A DNA stretch of 64,000 nucleotides from Nitrospirales bacterium (GTDB lineage Bacteria > Nitrospirota > Nitrospiria > Nitrospirales > UBA8639): NCBI GenBank assembly GCA_031315915.1, contig JALDRK010000009.1, forward strand, positions 1-64,000, written 5' to 3'. Below, one piece after another: positions 8,899-17,267 of the stretch. A program made the position numbers and the translations under genes. The notes beneath the pieces are model-generated. The model saw only the letters and a program-made list of their open reading frames with translations, searched no databases and was not told the origin of the DNA. Numbering within the stretch: position 1 is the stretch's first letter; every line of letters starts with the position of its first letter.

Positions 8899-10707
8899 CT
8901 ATTTCTTGGGTTTTGTGCCTTGAAGGCGGTTGACGTGCTGAGCTAACTGGCCCAGGCGGTCTTCATGTTCATCCACCCGCTCTCCCAATTTGGTTCCGAT
9001 CGTATTCACCACATCGCGTAGCTGGTTCACGGTTTCTGTTAACTGGTTGAGATGATTAAGATTTGCTTGGGACCCCTCGGCTACGCCCTGGACTTTTTGG
9101 AAGTTTGTCATAGCCCGATTCAGTCGTTGCTCCTGATCTTCCATTCGAGTATTGAGCTTGTGGCTCACGGATTCCAGGGCTTGAGCCACAGACTCAATAC
9201 TCTTATTCACCTCCTTGAGGTGTGTATTCGTGTTTTGGGCGTCTGAATCAAGTTTGCCGACCAGACCGGATTGATGAATTTCCAGGTCCTGTAATCGCTT
9301 GGAGATCTCCTCAATCGATTGCCGCAATTGATCGGTCATATTAACGGCGGTTTTCATCTCGGCCACTTGCCCGGCCGTTTTCTGCTGTAACTGGTCAAAT
9401 TGCTGGGCCGTCTGTTGAAACTTTTTGAGGGTGTCTTCCTGTTGGGAGATCCGGTTGCCAAGGGATTGGGTGGTCTGTTCAAATGCCTGAGAGAGTGATT
9501 TGAGACTTGCCGTGACTTCAGTGAGATGGGTACCGGTTTTTTGCGTATTGGATTGTAATTGCTGGGTGAGTTCGGATTGGTGAGATTCGAGCACAGTCAT
9601 CCGTTCTGATAGTCTTCCCGCCTGCTGAATGATCTCATCGCCCCGTTTACCCAACAAGCTTCCCATAACATCCTGCGCTTCTCTGAGTTTCAGGACGGAT
9701 TGGGAAAGCTCTTGCACCTGGGTCGCATCGGCTTGAACATGGGTCCCGAGAATTTCCATATCCTTTTGGAGCGCTTCAATATGTCCGTGAACCGGCTGCT
9801 GCTGCGACTCGACATCTTTGACCACTTGCGTGAGGGCTGCCTGAACATCTTTCTCCAAGTAGGCTCGCAAAGCCTGGGTATCCTTTTCTAATTTATCTTG
9901 CAAGGTCGTCGTTTGTTCTTGAAGGTGATTGACCTTGACGCCTTGTTCATCAAGTCTTCCCCCCAATAGCGTTCCGGATTGTTCCATCGCTTCCCGTAAT
10001 TGGGTAAGACCTTGTGACAACTCCTTGGTGCTCGTGTCGAGCGTTTGAAGACGTTCGTCGTGTGCCACCGTGCTTGTATGTTGAGCCGTCAAATCTTCCC
10101 GTTGCCCTTGCAGTTTGGTCCCCACATCTCCCATGACTTCTTTAAATTGCGTCAGGGATTTCTGAAATTCGCCCATGGTATTCGTCAGTGCTTGATTCTT
10201 CTCGTCTACCTGTTGGATCAGAGCGGTGGTCTGAGCTTGGGCGGACTGTAATTGGTCTCCCTGGGTTGTCACGGTGTCTCCGAGCGCTTGCACGGAATCA
10301 CTCTGTTGCTTGAGAGAGTTTTCCAGGTCACGAATCCGTTTTTCGACTACCTCATTTTTTCCATACAAACTGGTGAGGTCCTGTTCACGGAGAAGTTTGA
10401 CCTGCTGATTCAATGGCGCCAAATCACTTCTCAGCTTGGCCATATCGGCTTTTTGTTGAGCAATCAGGGTTTGTGAGTCCGAGATGGCGGTTTTGGCGTC
10501 TTCCACCTGGGACCCAAGAGCCCGTTTTTCCTCTTTGATTTTACTAATTTGAGTTTCCAAATCTTTTTGAATCTTGGCCAAATCGGCTTGTTGTGCGATA
10601 CAGCCCGGTCCAATCATGAGCGTGAAACACACCCCAAGCATTCTTGCCAGGCAAGCAGGTTTGGTGTGAGGGAGCACATTTGCCATTCGACGAAAGCCAA
10701 TGTTCAC
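8899..10707 (-). CDS. Long coiled-coil lipoprotein inside the tol-pal operon
   Basis: 602 residues. A signal sequence ends in a lipobox-like IGPGC near residue 36, so an outer-membrane or periplasmic lipoprotein is expected. Almost all the rest is predicted coiled coil rich in Gln, Thr, Leu and Glu. It has loose internal repeats, for example recurring LRxxxxxxGxxLGxR segments near residues 235, 345 and 570. The start is a GTG with AGGAGG 12 bases upstream; an ATG seven codons later is too far from it. The gene sits between pal and cpoB, which suggests a structural partner of Tol-Pal in the periplasm. No standard Tol-Pal gene matches it, and the function is not known to me. Confidence 0.75.
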   Translation of the reverse strand: MNIGFRRMANVLPHTKPACLARMLGVCFTLMIGPGCIAQQADLAKIQKDLETQISKIKEEKRALGSQVEDAKTAISDSQTLIAQQKADMAKLRSDLAPLNQQVKLLREQDLTSLYGKNEVVEKRIRDLENSLKQQSDSVQALGDTVTTQGDQLQSAQAQTTALIQQVDEKNQALTNTMGEFQKSLTQFKEVMGDVGTKLQGQREDLTAQHTSTVAHDERLQTLDTSTKELSQGLTQLREAMEQSGTLLGGRLDEQGVKVNHLQEQTTTLQDKLEKDTQALRAYLEKDVQAALTQVVKDVESQQQPVHGHIEALQKDMEILGTHVQADATQVQELSQSVLKLREAQDVMGSLLGKRGDEIIQQAGRLSERMTVLESHQSELTQQLQSNTQKTGTHLTEVTASLKSLSQAFEQTTQSLGNRISQQEDTLKKFQQTAQQFDQLQQKTAGQVAEMKTAVNMTDQLRQSIEEISKRLQDLEIHQSGLVGKLDSDAQNTNTHLKEVNKSIESVAQALESVSHKLNTRMEDQEQRLNRAMTNFQKVQGVAEGSQANLNHLNQLTETVNQLRDVVNTIGTKLGERVDEHEDRLGQLAQHVNRLQGTKPKK

Positions 10708-10776
10708 AGTATCCGAGATCCTCCTTCTTGATCAGGGAAATTGAATAATCGATGCGAATCGGAGCCGCAACATTTA

Positions 10777-11793
10777 TCAGGGGGTTTGTACGAGAAGGTG
10801 CCCGCGACGGTTGAGTTGGTGGCACACCTCTGTGGGATCCTGGCAGAATGGTTTGTCCTTTCCATAAGAAATGATCGAAAGGCGACTCTGGTCCACTCCT
10901 AATTCATTGAGATAATCACGAATAGCTCCAGCCCGCTTTTTGCCTAAAATCATATTGTAGGCTTGCGTGCCTCGTTGATCCGCATGTCCTTCAATAAGCA
11001 ATCTGGCGGAAGGATCATTCTGTAACCACCCCATATTTCGCTCCAAAGCCTGCTTGCCTTCTCCGGTTAACGTCCAACTGTCAAACTGAAAGAATACATC
11101 TTCCAGCCCTGCGGATACGGCGGCCAGTTCTTCGCTTTTCATGCGCTCCAATTGATCTTGAAGGGCATCGGAAGGTTCGGCTTTGGCCACATGAAGATTG
11201 CCTGGGACTTGTTCCAAGTCGGGATCTGCAATGCCTGGAGGAGCGGTCTCCATCTGTGATGAGGAGGTATCGGATTGAGATGCTGGGTTTTGAGAGGAGA
11301 CGTCCTGAAATGATGAGGCTGTATTCTCGCCATTCCCTGATCCCACATCAGAAAATGCGGTCTGTGGGAGATCCCCAAAATTGCCGGAACCGGCGTTCTG
11401 AGGAGAAGTGCTGGACTGGGTATTCAGACTTGAGCCATCTTGAAGAGGAAGACCGCTCCCCTCGTTTGACGATGTGGAATCTGCCATCGTCGTTGGCGGG
11501 GTTTCGGAGTGAGTTAAGGCAGGTTCCGCCATAGGGACTGGATCAGGAATCTTTGTCAGGTCCAAGTCAGTGTTGGAAGTCTTTCCCCCAAGATTGGATT
11601 CGTCAACGGCGAGACCTTGAAGGCCCTGCGTGTCATCAGCGGTTGTCTGATTGTCCGCTTCTGACTCCATGCGCTCTCCGGGAGATCCTGAAAGGGTGGC
11701 CACATGAACCCGCTTTTCTGCACATCCGGTCAGGGAGACCATGGCCAGACTCATGATTCCAATGATTGTCATCGTGTGAACTGCTGGATACAT
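10777..11793 (-). CDS. pal: Peptidoglycan-associated lipoprotein Pal (OmpA-like)
   Basis: 338 residues with signal peptide and lipobox SLTGC near residue 24. A long Ser/Thr/Gln/Asn-rich low-complexity stretch (about 30-210) follows, then an OmpA-like C-terminal domain (about 225-338). That domain has FQFDSWTLTGEGK and the diaminopimelate-binding EGHADQRGTQAYN...KKRA pattern with the key Asp and Arg. Pal links the outer membrane to peptidoglycan and binds TolB. Ordinary Pal is about 170 residues, so the extra 180-residue linker is unusual and would let the domain reach further. The start is supported by AGGAG 7 bases upstream. It lies directly downstream of tolB. Confidence 0.9.
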   Translation of the reverse strand: MYPAVHTMTIIGIMSLAMVSLTGCAEKRVHVATLSGSPGERMESEADNQTTADDTQGLQGLAVDESNLGGKTSNTDLDLTKIPDPVPMAEPALTHSETPPTTMADSTSSNEGSGLPLQDGSSLNTQSSTSPQNAGSGNFGDLPQTAFSDVGSGNGENTASSFQDVSSQNPASQSDTSSSQMETAPPGIADPDLEQVPGNLHVAKAEPSDALQDQLERMKSEELAAVSAGLEDVFFQFDSWTLTGEGKQALERNMGWLQNDPSARLLIEGHADQRGTQAYNMILGKKRAGAIRDYLNELGVDQSRLSIISYGKDKPFCQDPTEVCHQLNRRGHLLVQTP

Positions 11794-11850
11794 CTCTTGA
11801 CTCCTTTTTTGAAAAACTACGAACTCATCTACATGGAAGACCGATAGGTG

Positions 11851-13209
11851 TTATGGTTGAAACGGCGACCACGAGGGAGAGCTTAAGTGACTCTCCATTG
11901 CTGAAATCTTCTCTAATCCCTTGCCATCAACTGTAATCATATACAGCTGACTTTCTCCACGGCGAATGGAACTAAAAACCAGGTGACGTCCATTCGGTGC
12001 CCATGACGGGGAATCGTCAATGCTTTGTCCCGTGGTAATTTGGGCGCGACGTTCCCCGTTCGGGGAAATTCTGCATAATTTAAAACCCTCCGAAGGTACC
12101 CGGCAGACATACACGATCCAATTGCCTTTGGGGGACCAGGCCGGGGCGGCATTATAGTCGCCATCGTAGGTCAAACGGTGAACATTGGAGCCGTCGGCAT
12201 CCATAAGATAGATTTGTGGACGGCCCCCTCGGTCTGAGGTGAATGCCAACTTACGTCCGTCGGGTGACCAGGATGGGGAAAGATCCGCGCTATCATGGGA
12301 GGTTAACTGCTTGACGGTTCGCGTGTCCAATTCTAATTGAAAGATATCGGAATTGCCCTCCTGGGCAGCGGAATAAGTCAGAAGTTTCCCGTTCGGAGAA
12401 AAACTGGGCGTAATGTTTAAACTCTCTGGAGAAACCAAGATTTCTTCACGCCCGGTGCCCAAATCACGTCTCATGATCTGCTGTTTCCGGTCACGATACG
12501 CGGTATACACTAGGGATTTTCGATCCGGCGACCAAGCCGGCATCAGATTCAGGTATCCATCTGCCGTGACCTGTTGTGGATCATACCCGTCATAATCCAT
12601 CACGAACAGTTCCCGCCCATTGCTTTTCTCCCCGACAAAGGCGATTTTTGTTCGTGCAATCCCTTGTTCTCCCGTGTAACGGTAGACCAATTCATCCGCC
12701 CATCGATGGGCCATCAGCCGAATGAGTGTGTCCGTGGTTTTTAAGGAAAAATATCGTTTTCCGGTTAACATATCTTGGTGCCCGGGATCGAAGGCGCAGG
12801 CATCAAAAATCAGTCCTTGCACCCCACTCGCAGTCCCCCCCACGCCCAATCGTCCCCACGTAGAGACTGTCACCTTTTGATACTGGGGACCTTGTGAGGA
12901 AGGCAGACCTACGCATTTGTTTTCTTGAAATTCTCCCTGAGTTCCCGGGATTTCGGCGACAGAAAAAACCTGTGATCGTTCTAAATCGGCCTTTAATACC
13001 TTCACCACAGCCTGAGGGGCATTATCTGAAAGAGCCGTGTCCCGTTTAACGGCTGGAAAATCCATCACCCAAATAGGAATTTTTTGAAATTCCGACCGAG
13101 TGGCCTCAAGGATGGCGTCTTCACCGAGGCTCAAAGAAGGTGTAAAGAGCCCAAAGAGGAGCGGTAATACAAAAAGAGCACGAGTGGGACTTGGAAAATT
13201 GGTTATCAT
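11851..13209 (-). CDS. tolB: Tol-Pal system beta-propeller protein TolB
   Basis: 452 residues with an N-terminal signal peptide (FVLPLLFGLFTPSLSLG). A small alpha/beta domain covers about residues 30-170. A six-bladed propeller follows, built from repeats of the form PxWSPDGxxLxFxSxRxGxxQIY (LMPAWSPDRKSLVYTAYRD, DLSPSWSPDGRKLAFTSDRG, and others). TolB is periplasmic and alternates between Pal and the inner-membrane TolQRA complex. It sits between tolA and pal as in the standard operon. Length and repeats match the family. Confidence 0.93.
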   Translation of the reverse strand: MITNFPSPTRALFVLPLLFGLFTPSLSLGEDAILEATRSEFQKIPIWVMDFPAVKRDTALSDNAPQAVVKVLKADLERSQVFSVAEIPGTQGEFQENKCVGLPSSQGPQYQKVTVSTWGRLGVGGTASGVQGLIFDACAFDPGHQDMLTGKRYFSLKTTDTLIRLMAHRWADELVYRYTGEQGIARTKIAFVGEKSNGRELFVMDYDGYDPQQVTADGYLNLMPAWSPDRKSLVYTAYRDRKQQIMRRDLGTGREEILVSPESLNITPSFSPNGKLLTYSAAQEGNSDIFQLELDTRTVKQLTSHDSADLSPSWSPDGRKLAFTSDRGGRPQIYLMDADGSNVHRLTYDGDYNAAPAWSPKGNWIVYVCRVPSEGFKLCRISPNGERRAQITTGQSIDDSPSWAPNGRHLVFSSIRRGESQLYMITVDGKGLEKISAMESHLSSPSWSPFQP

Positions 13210-13225
13210 GATCGGTTAAGTATCC

Positions 13226-14722
13226 TTAATCCTGTTTGATGAAGCGGTATGACACGTCGATGAATGATTTCTGGAGATCCGGGGGGAAGGGAGGCAAAGG
13301 ATTCACGGCCTGGACGGCTCGGAGGGCCGCGAGGTCGTAGTGATCGTTTCCTGAGCTTTGTTCCATGTGAGCTTGGGAGATTTCTCCATATTTGGCAATA
13401 CGAAACTTGATGACCACCACGGGATTATTCAAGGTCAACGGTGGAGCAACCCATCGTTGATCGATGGCATCTTCCACCATCGCCAAATAGCGATTTTCCC
13501 CTTGTGAGGGTTTTGAAGAGGAGGATCCAGAAGACGATGGAGTCTGAACGAGCTGCAGGCGTTTTTTAATCGATTCAACCGGCGCGACCGTGGGGATATT
13601 TAACTTTGCCAACTGTTGGTCCAGTTCGGACTTCAAGGGAGGTGAAGGTGTTGGAGTCGGAGCAGGAGAAACCCCGCTTGATGGAGCCTGGGGAACTGGT
13701 GCCGGCTGAATACTCGGAGCTTTTACCCCTGCCATGAGCTGTTTGATAAAATCCGACGTTTTGCTTGATTCCTGCGGCACGGGTGGATCTTGGGTTGGCG
13801 TCGTAGGAATCTGAGCCAATTGCGGTTGGGTCATTTTGGGAAGCGCTGTGGCTCTTGGCGGTTCGGAAGGATGGGGCGATGATTTTGTGATTGGCCTCTT
13901 AGGGCTCATTGAGGAAGGAATCGAAGGAAGAGATTCTTTCAAGGCAGACGCTAGGGACTTTTTCGGAGTCGGAGTTGAGGTCGGTTCCTTGTGCAAGGTT
14001 CGGGGAAATGGAGTTGATGAATCCAGAGTTGGTGGCTCGGGCACAGACATAGGAGAGGACTTTTGGGAGGGCTGCTCAACTTTTTGAGGTTGCGTCTCTA
14101 TGGGTTTGGGCGTGACTGGAGCGGCTATACCGGTTTCCGGTTCAGGGGAGCGATTCACCCGAGGGACTCTGACCGGTTGGGAGGGCGTCAGACGATCAGG
14201 TCGAGAAATTTCCGGTGGAGCTGCGGGTAACTGAATTTTATCGATCAGAGGAGCGCGATCAATAGAGGAAGCGGAGGGCTGTTCGATTGAAGAAGGTGTT
14301 GCCGGCGGCGATACGGTTTCCAGCTTTGAAGGAACTTTAATAGACCCTACCGCTCCCCCAAGAGAATCCGAAAGCCGTTCGGACGCTTTTGTTGTAGCCA
14401 ATGGGGGCAGGGGGTCTTCTTCTGTTTTTGGCTGAGGTTGAGGGACCGGCGGCGTGGGGTTGGCAACCGCCGGAGTTTTGGCTTTGGGCGTAGGTTGCGG
14501 AGACGGAGAAGGTTCAGTAGATGGTAATGAAATCAGCGCGACCTCTATCGCTCGAAAAGGTTGCTCCATGTCAGGTTGAAATCGAAGATGGAGTGCCAAA
14601 AAAAGAACGAGAACATGAAGAAGACAGGAAGCCACGATTCCCCATCTGAATGAGGCGCTTTCTGATGGGAAGTCGGTTGTGAGCCCGAGAGAGGTTAGGC
14701 TTGGGGATGACGCATGTCCCAT
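13226..14722 (-). CDS. tolA: TolA/TonB-like energy transducer
   Basis: 498 residues from the ATG ending at 14722, 7 bases after the tolR stop. A TTG further upstream (14776) would overlap tolR and lacks a proper ribosome site, so it was not chosen; coupling to tolR translation is likely. One N-terminal membrane span (GIVASCLLHVLVLFLALHL) is followed by about 330 residues rich in Pro, Ser, Thr and Lys that would span the periplasm. A TonB/TolA C-terminal domain ends the protein (NPVVVIKFRIAKYGEISQAH, ALRAVQAVNPLPPFPPDL). The Pro-rich spacer resembles TonB more than the helical Ala/Lys spacer of E. coli TolA. Context between tolR and tolB argues for the TolA role. Confidence 0.85.
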   Translation of the reverse strand: MGHASSPSLTSLGLTTDFPSESASFRWGIVASCLLHVLVLFLALHLRFQPDMEQPFRAIEVALISLPSTEPSPSPQPTPKAKTPAVANPTPPVPQPQPKTEEDPLPPLATTKASERLSDSLGGAVGSIKVPSKLETVSPPATPSSIEQPSASSIDRAPLIDKIQLPAAPPEISRPDRLTPSQPVRVPRVNRSPEPETGIAAPVTPKPIETQPQKVEQPSQKSSPMSVPEPPTLDSSTPFPRTLHKEPTSTPTPKKSLASALKESLPSIPSSMSPKRPITKSSPHPSEPPRATALPKMTQPQLAQIPTTPTQDPPVPQESSKTSDFIKQLMAGVKAPSIQPAPVPQAPSSGVSPAPTPTPSPPLKSELDQQLAKLNIPTVAPVESIKKRLQLVQTPSSSGSSSSKPSQGENRYLAMVEDAIDQRWVAPPLTLNNPVVVIKFRIAKYGEISQAHMEQSSGNDHYDLAALRAVQAVNPLPPFPPDLQKSFIDVSYRFIKQD

Positions 14723-14729
14723 ATCACGG

Positions 14730-15173
14730 TTATTTGAGGGGGGAGATTCCGAATGATTCCTCTTCAATGGTTTCAACCTTAGGCCCCGTCACCATGCCGA
14801 GGCGTTCAATGCGGGCTCCCTTGATTTCATCCATGATTTGAACGACCGCGCCATAGGGGACCGTTTGATCGGCTCGAAGATACACGGAGACTTGCGGATT
14901 TGCTGCTTTGCTCTGTTGGAGTTTCGTTTTGAGATCAACCAAACTGATCAGATCGTTGCCCAGGTACAGTGTGCGGTCCTTGTGGATGCTCACGACTAAC
15001 CGCTCTTCAGCCTTAATATTATTGGAGGCTGATGTGGGAAGATTGATATCCAGACCTCGATGCAGCATGGGAGCGGTTACCATGAAAATGACCAATAACA
15101 CAAGAACTACGTCCACCAAGGGAATCACATTGATTTCCGCTAGAAATTGTCGTTGTTTGAAGCCGCCGGTCAT
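14730..15173 (-). CDS. tolR: Biopolymer transporter TolR/ExbD
   Basis: 147 residues. A short cytoplasmic N-terminus leads into one membrane helix (INVIPLVDVVLVLLVIFMV). Its Asp near residue 21 is the conserved proton-path residue. A periplasmic domain with the ExbD fold follows (about residues 45-135). With TolQ it forms the proton channel that energises TolA. Its start overlaps the tolQ stop by 4 bases (ATGA), showing translational coupling. ExbD would be the alternative, and the tolB-pal context settles on TolR. Confidence 0.92.
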   Translation of the reverse strand: MTGGFKQRQFLAEINVIPLVDVVLVLLVIFMVTAPMLHRGLDINLPTSASNNIKAEERLVVSIHKDRTLYLGNDLISLVDLKTKLQQSKAANPQVSVYLRADQTVPYGAVVQIMDEIKGARIERLGMVTGPKVETIEEESFGISPLK

Positions 15174-15895
15174 CGGGCAATTTCCACTTCTTTTTCTTTC
15201 AGGGTTTTCTCGTATTCCTCAATCGCATTGAGAAATTCGATGGAAAAGGCTTCCACCCGGAAAGCCAATTTTCTCATTCGCGACAAGAAATAGTTGTAGG
15301 CCATGACGGCCGGAATGGCAGCGAAGAGTCCGGCTGCCGTGGCAACTAGGGCTTCGGAGACCCCCGGCGCCACGGCGGCAATACTGGCCGATCCCTGAAC
15401 GCCGATTTCGCCGAAGGCATTGATAATTCCCAGTACCGTTCCCAGTAACCCAATAAAGGGAGTTAAATTTCCGGTTGTAGCCAGGAAAGGCAGATAGGCT
15501 TCCTGTTGGTTAATTTGGTTTTGGATGATGTGGTTGGCCACTTTTTCCAAATAGGGACGACTCGGGAATCGTTCTTCGGATTGAGTTTCAATGTTCATCT
15601 GTGGATGAAATAAGCTTGAAGATGAGGGAATGCGTTCGCAGACTCCCAAAAACACAGCCGAACTTGGGCTCAGCGGCAATGTTTTCGCATCGGCCTTTAA
15701 GCTCAGTTGGTCGACGGAATTGAGTTCATAGGACCGTAAAAATTGAGCTTCTTCTTGCGTGATTTTCTTAAACCGTCTCAATTTGTACACGATGATTCCC
15801 CAGGATACGATAGAGAATATGGCCAAAATGAGAAGAATGACGATGGAAAGCCATCCCAATGAGCCGATCAGTTCAGAAGGATTACTGAATGACAT
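15170..15895 (-). CDS. tolQ: MotA/TolQ/ExbB proton channel subunit
   Basis: 241 residues with three membrane spans: about 16-36 (WLSIVILLILAIFSIVSWGI), a second near 140-165 (FLATTGNLTPFIGLLGTVLG) and a third near 180-205. The last two carry the family-typical Gly/Thr/Pro pattern GLLGTVLGIINAF and AATAAGLFAAIPAVMAYN. The N-terminus and large middle loop are consistent with TolQ. It is the first gene of the tol-pal operon, lying just downstream of tRNA-Asp on the same strand. Confidence 0.92.
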   Translation of the reverse strand: MSFSNPSELIGSLGWLSIVILLILAIFSIVSWGIIVYKLRRFKKITQEEAQFLRSYELNSVDQLSLKADAKTLPLSPSSAVFLGVCERIPSSSSLFHPQMNIETQSEERFPSRPYLEKVANHIIQNQINQQEAYLPFLATTGNLTPFIGLLGTVLGIINAFGEIGVQGSASIAAVAPGVSEALVATAAGLFAAIPAVMAYNYFLSRMRKLAFRVEAFSIEFLNAIEEYEKTLKEKEVEIAR

Positions 15896-15985
15896 AGAGT
15901 TTGTGGTGCCTCCGCTCAGGAAAAATCATCTGTGTGAGTAAAATCTGGAATGGGTTTTGGGAAACATCTTGGGAGAGAGAAATGG

Positions 15986-16061
15986 CGGGGCCGACGGGAT
16001 TTGAACCCGCGACCTCCAGATTGACAATCTGGCGTCCTAAACCTAGCTGAACGACGGCCCC
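15986..16061 (-). tRNA. tRNA-Asp (GTC anticodon)
   Basis: 76 nt cloverleaf read on the minus strand. Acceptor stem GGGGCCG pairs with CGGCCCC, discriminator G. The anticodon stem CCAGA/TCTGG encloses TTGTCAA, giving anticodon GTC. The T-arm is GCGGG TTCAAAT CCCGT. CCA is not encoded. It lies 116 bases downstream of tRNA-Val and upstream of tolQ. Confidence 0.95.
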
Positions 16062-16176
16062 GAAACGTGTTGACCTTGGGCAAGCAGCCCACTACTCTTT
16101 CTATGGAGGAGTCGAAATGATGTAGGGTCAAGGAATATATCAGATAATGGTTGAATATGCCAAAGAAAAAAAATGG

Positions 16177-16249
16177 TAGGCGGAACAGGGATCGAACCTG
16201 CGACTTCTGCCGTGTAAAGGCAGCGCTCTGCCAACTGAGCTATCCGCCT
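16177..16249 (-). tRNA. tRNA-Val (TAC anticodon)
   Basis: 73 nt cloverleaf on the minus strand. Acceptor AGGCGGA pairs with TCCGCCT, discriminator A. The anticodon stem CTGCC/GGCAG encloses TTTACAC, giving anticodon TAC. The T-arm is GCAGG TTCGATC CCTGT. CCA is not encoded. It is probably co-transcribed with the downstream tRNA-Asp. Confidence 0.95.
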
Positions 16250-16439
16250 GTGATGCAAAAAAAAATCAAATTTTCCTCATTATAACAGTCAGTTAGGTCT
16301 TGTCAACTTTACCGGAATGGTGTGGAATGCCGTTTGACAACCCATGGTGACGTGGGTATAACGCACAACATTTAGCTGTCTTAATCCGCAGCATGCCCCT
16401 TCATGGGCGCATGTATACATGTACAAAGGAAATATTTTC

Positions 16440-17261
16440 ATGACCTACAAGATCAAAGATATAATACCGAAGACCGCTCATGCAGAAGGGGGGAGTATTC
16501 TTTCCAGTAAAGAGCGATTTCTGTTTTGGGTTGAAGAAAATAGAGGATTGGTCTGGGGTGGCATTCTGTTAACGATCATGGTCATCATTGCCGCGGTGGC
16601 GTTGAGTTGGCTGTCGCAAAAAAAACATGAAGAAGCGTGGGAGTTGCAAGGCAAGGCTCAACAAATCTATTTAGATCGTCCCTTGGATGATGTAAAAAAA
16701 TGGAAGGAAAATATGCAAAGTGCCTCCGCGATGCTCCAGGAAGTACAGGAAAAATATTCGGGGACAAAGGGGGCGGAAGTCTCCCTGTTTTTGCTTGGCA
16801 ATAATCTGATGGAAGAGAAGAAGTTTTCAGCGGCTATTGAAAAATACCAGGAATTGATCAAGGACAGTGCCCAGGAGCCGATTCTTAGAGGATTGGTTCA
16901 GCAGCGTCTGGGGGTAGCCTATCTCTTAAATGGCGATCGGGATTCTGCGCTGGACACCTGGCAAGCGGTTTTGGCTGATCCGCAAACGCTCAATAAGGAT
17001 CAAATTCTGTTTGAATTGGCCAAGCTGGCTGAATCGGATGAACGGACTCAAGATGCGGTGACTCATTACAAAAAGCTGATGCAGGAATATCCCGTATCTC
17101 CGTTTGCCAATGAAGCAGGACTCCGGATTAAGGTATTAGCTCCCGAGGAACTGAAGGAGCCCACCAAAAATGAATCCACGGATACAGAGTTAAAACCCAC
17201 GGAGAGTGAAAAAGGGAAAGAGCCAAAAAACCCAGACGTGGAAAAAGCGAATGGTCCGTAA
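16440..17261 (+). CDS. Membrane-anchored TPR protein (YfgM/ancillary SecYEG-like)
   Basis: 273 residues from the ATG at 16440, chosen because AAAGGA lies 9 bases upstream; an ATG at 16419 would place that site inside the gene. A cytoplasmic N-terminus is followed by one membrane span (about 37-60, GGILLTIMVIIAAVALSWL). Tetratricopeptide-like repeats cover about 90-225 (FLLGNNLMEEKKFSAAIEKY, LGVAYLLNGDRDSALDTWQ, ELAKLAESDERTQDAVTHY). The tail is Lys/Glu/Pro-rich. This matches the YfgM/DUF2133 layout, proteins that help outer-membrane protein export at the Sec translocon. It is the only plus-strand gene in this neighbourhood and converges on the lytic transglycosylase gene. Confidence 0.78.
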   Translation: MTYKIKDIIPKTAHAEGGSILSSKERFLFWVEENRGLVWGGILLTIMVIIAAVALSWLSQKKHEEAWELQGKAQQIYLDRPLDDVKKWKENMQSASAMLQEVQEKYSGTKGAEVSLFLLGNNLMEEKKFSAAIEKYQELIKDSAQEPILRGLVQQRLGVAYLLNGDRDSALDTWQAVLADPQTLNKDQILFELAKLAESDERTQDAVTHYKKLMQEYPVSPFANEAGLRIKVLAPEELKEPTKNESTDTELKPTESEKGKEPKNPDVEKANGP

Positions 17262-17267
17262 AGGCTG

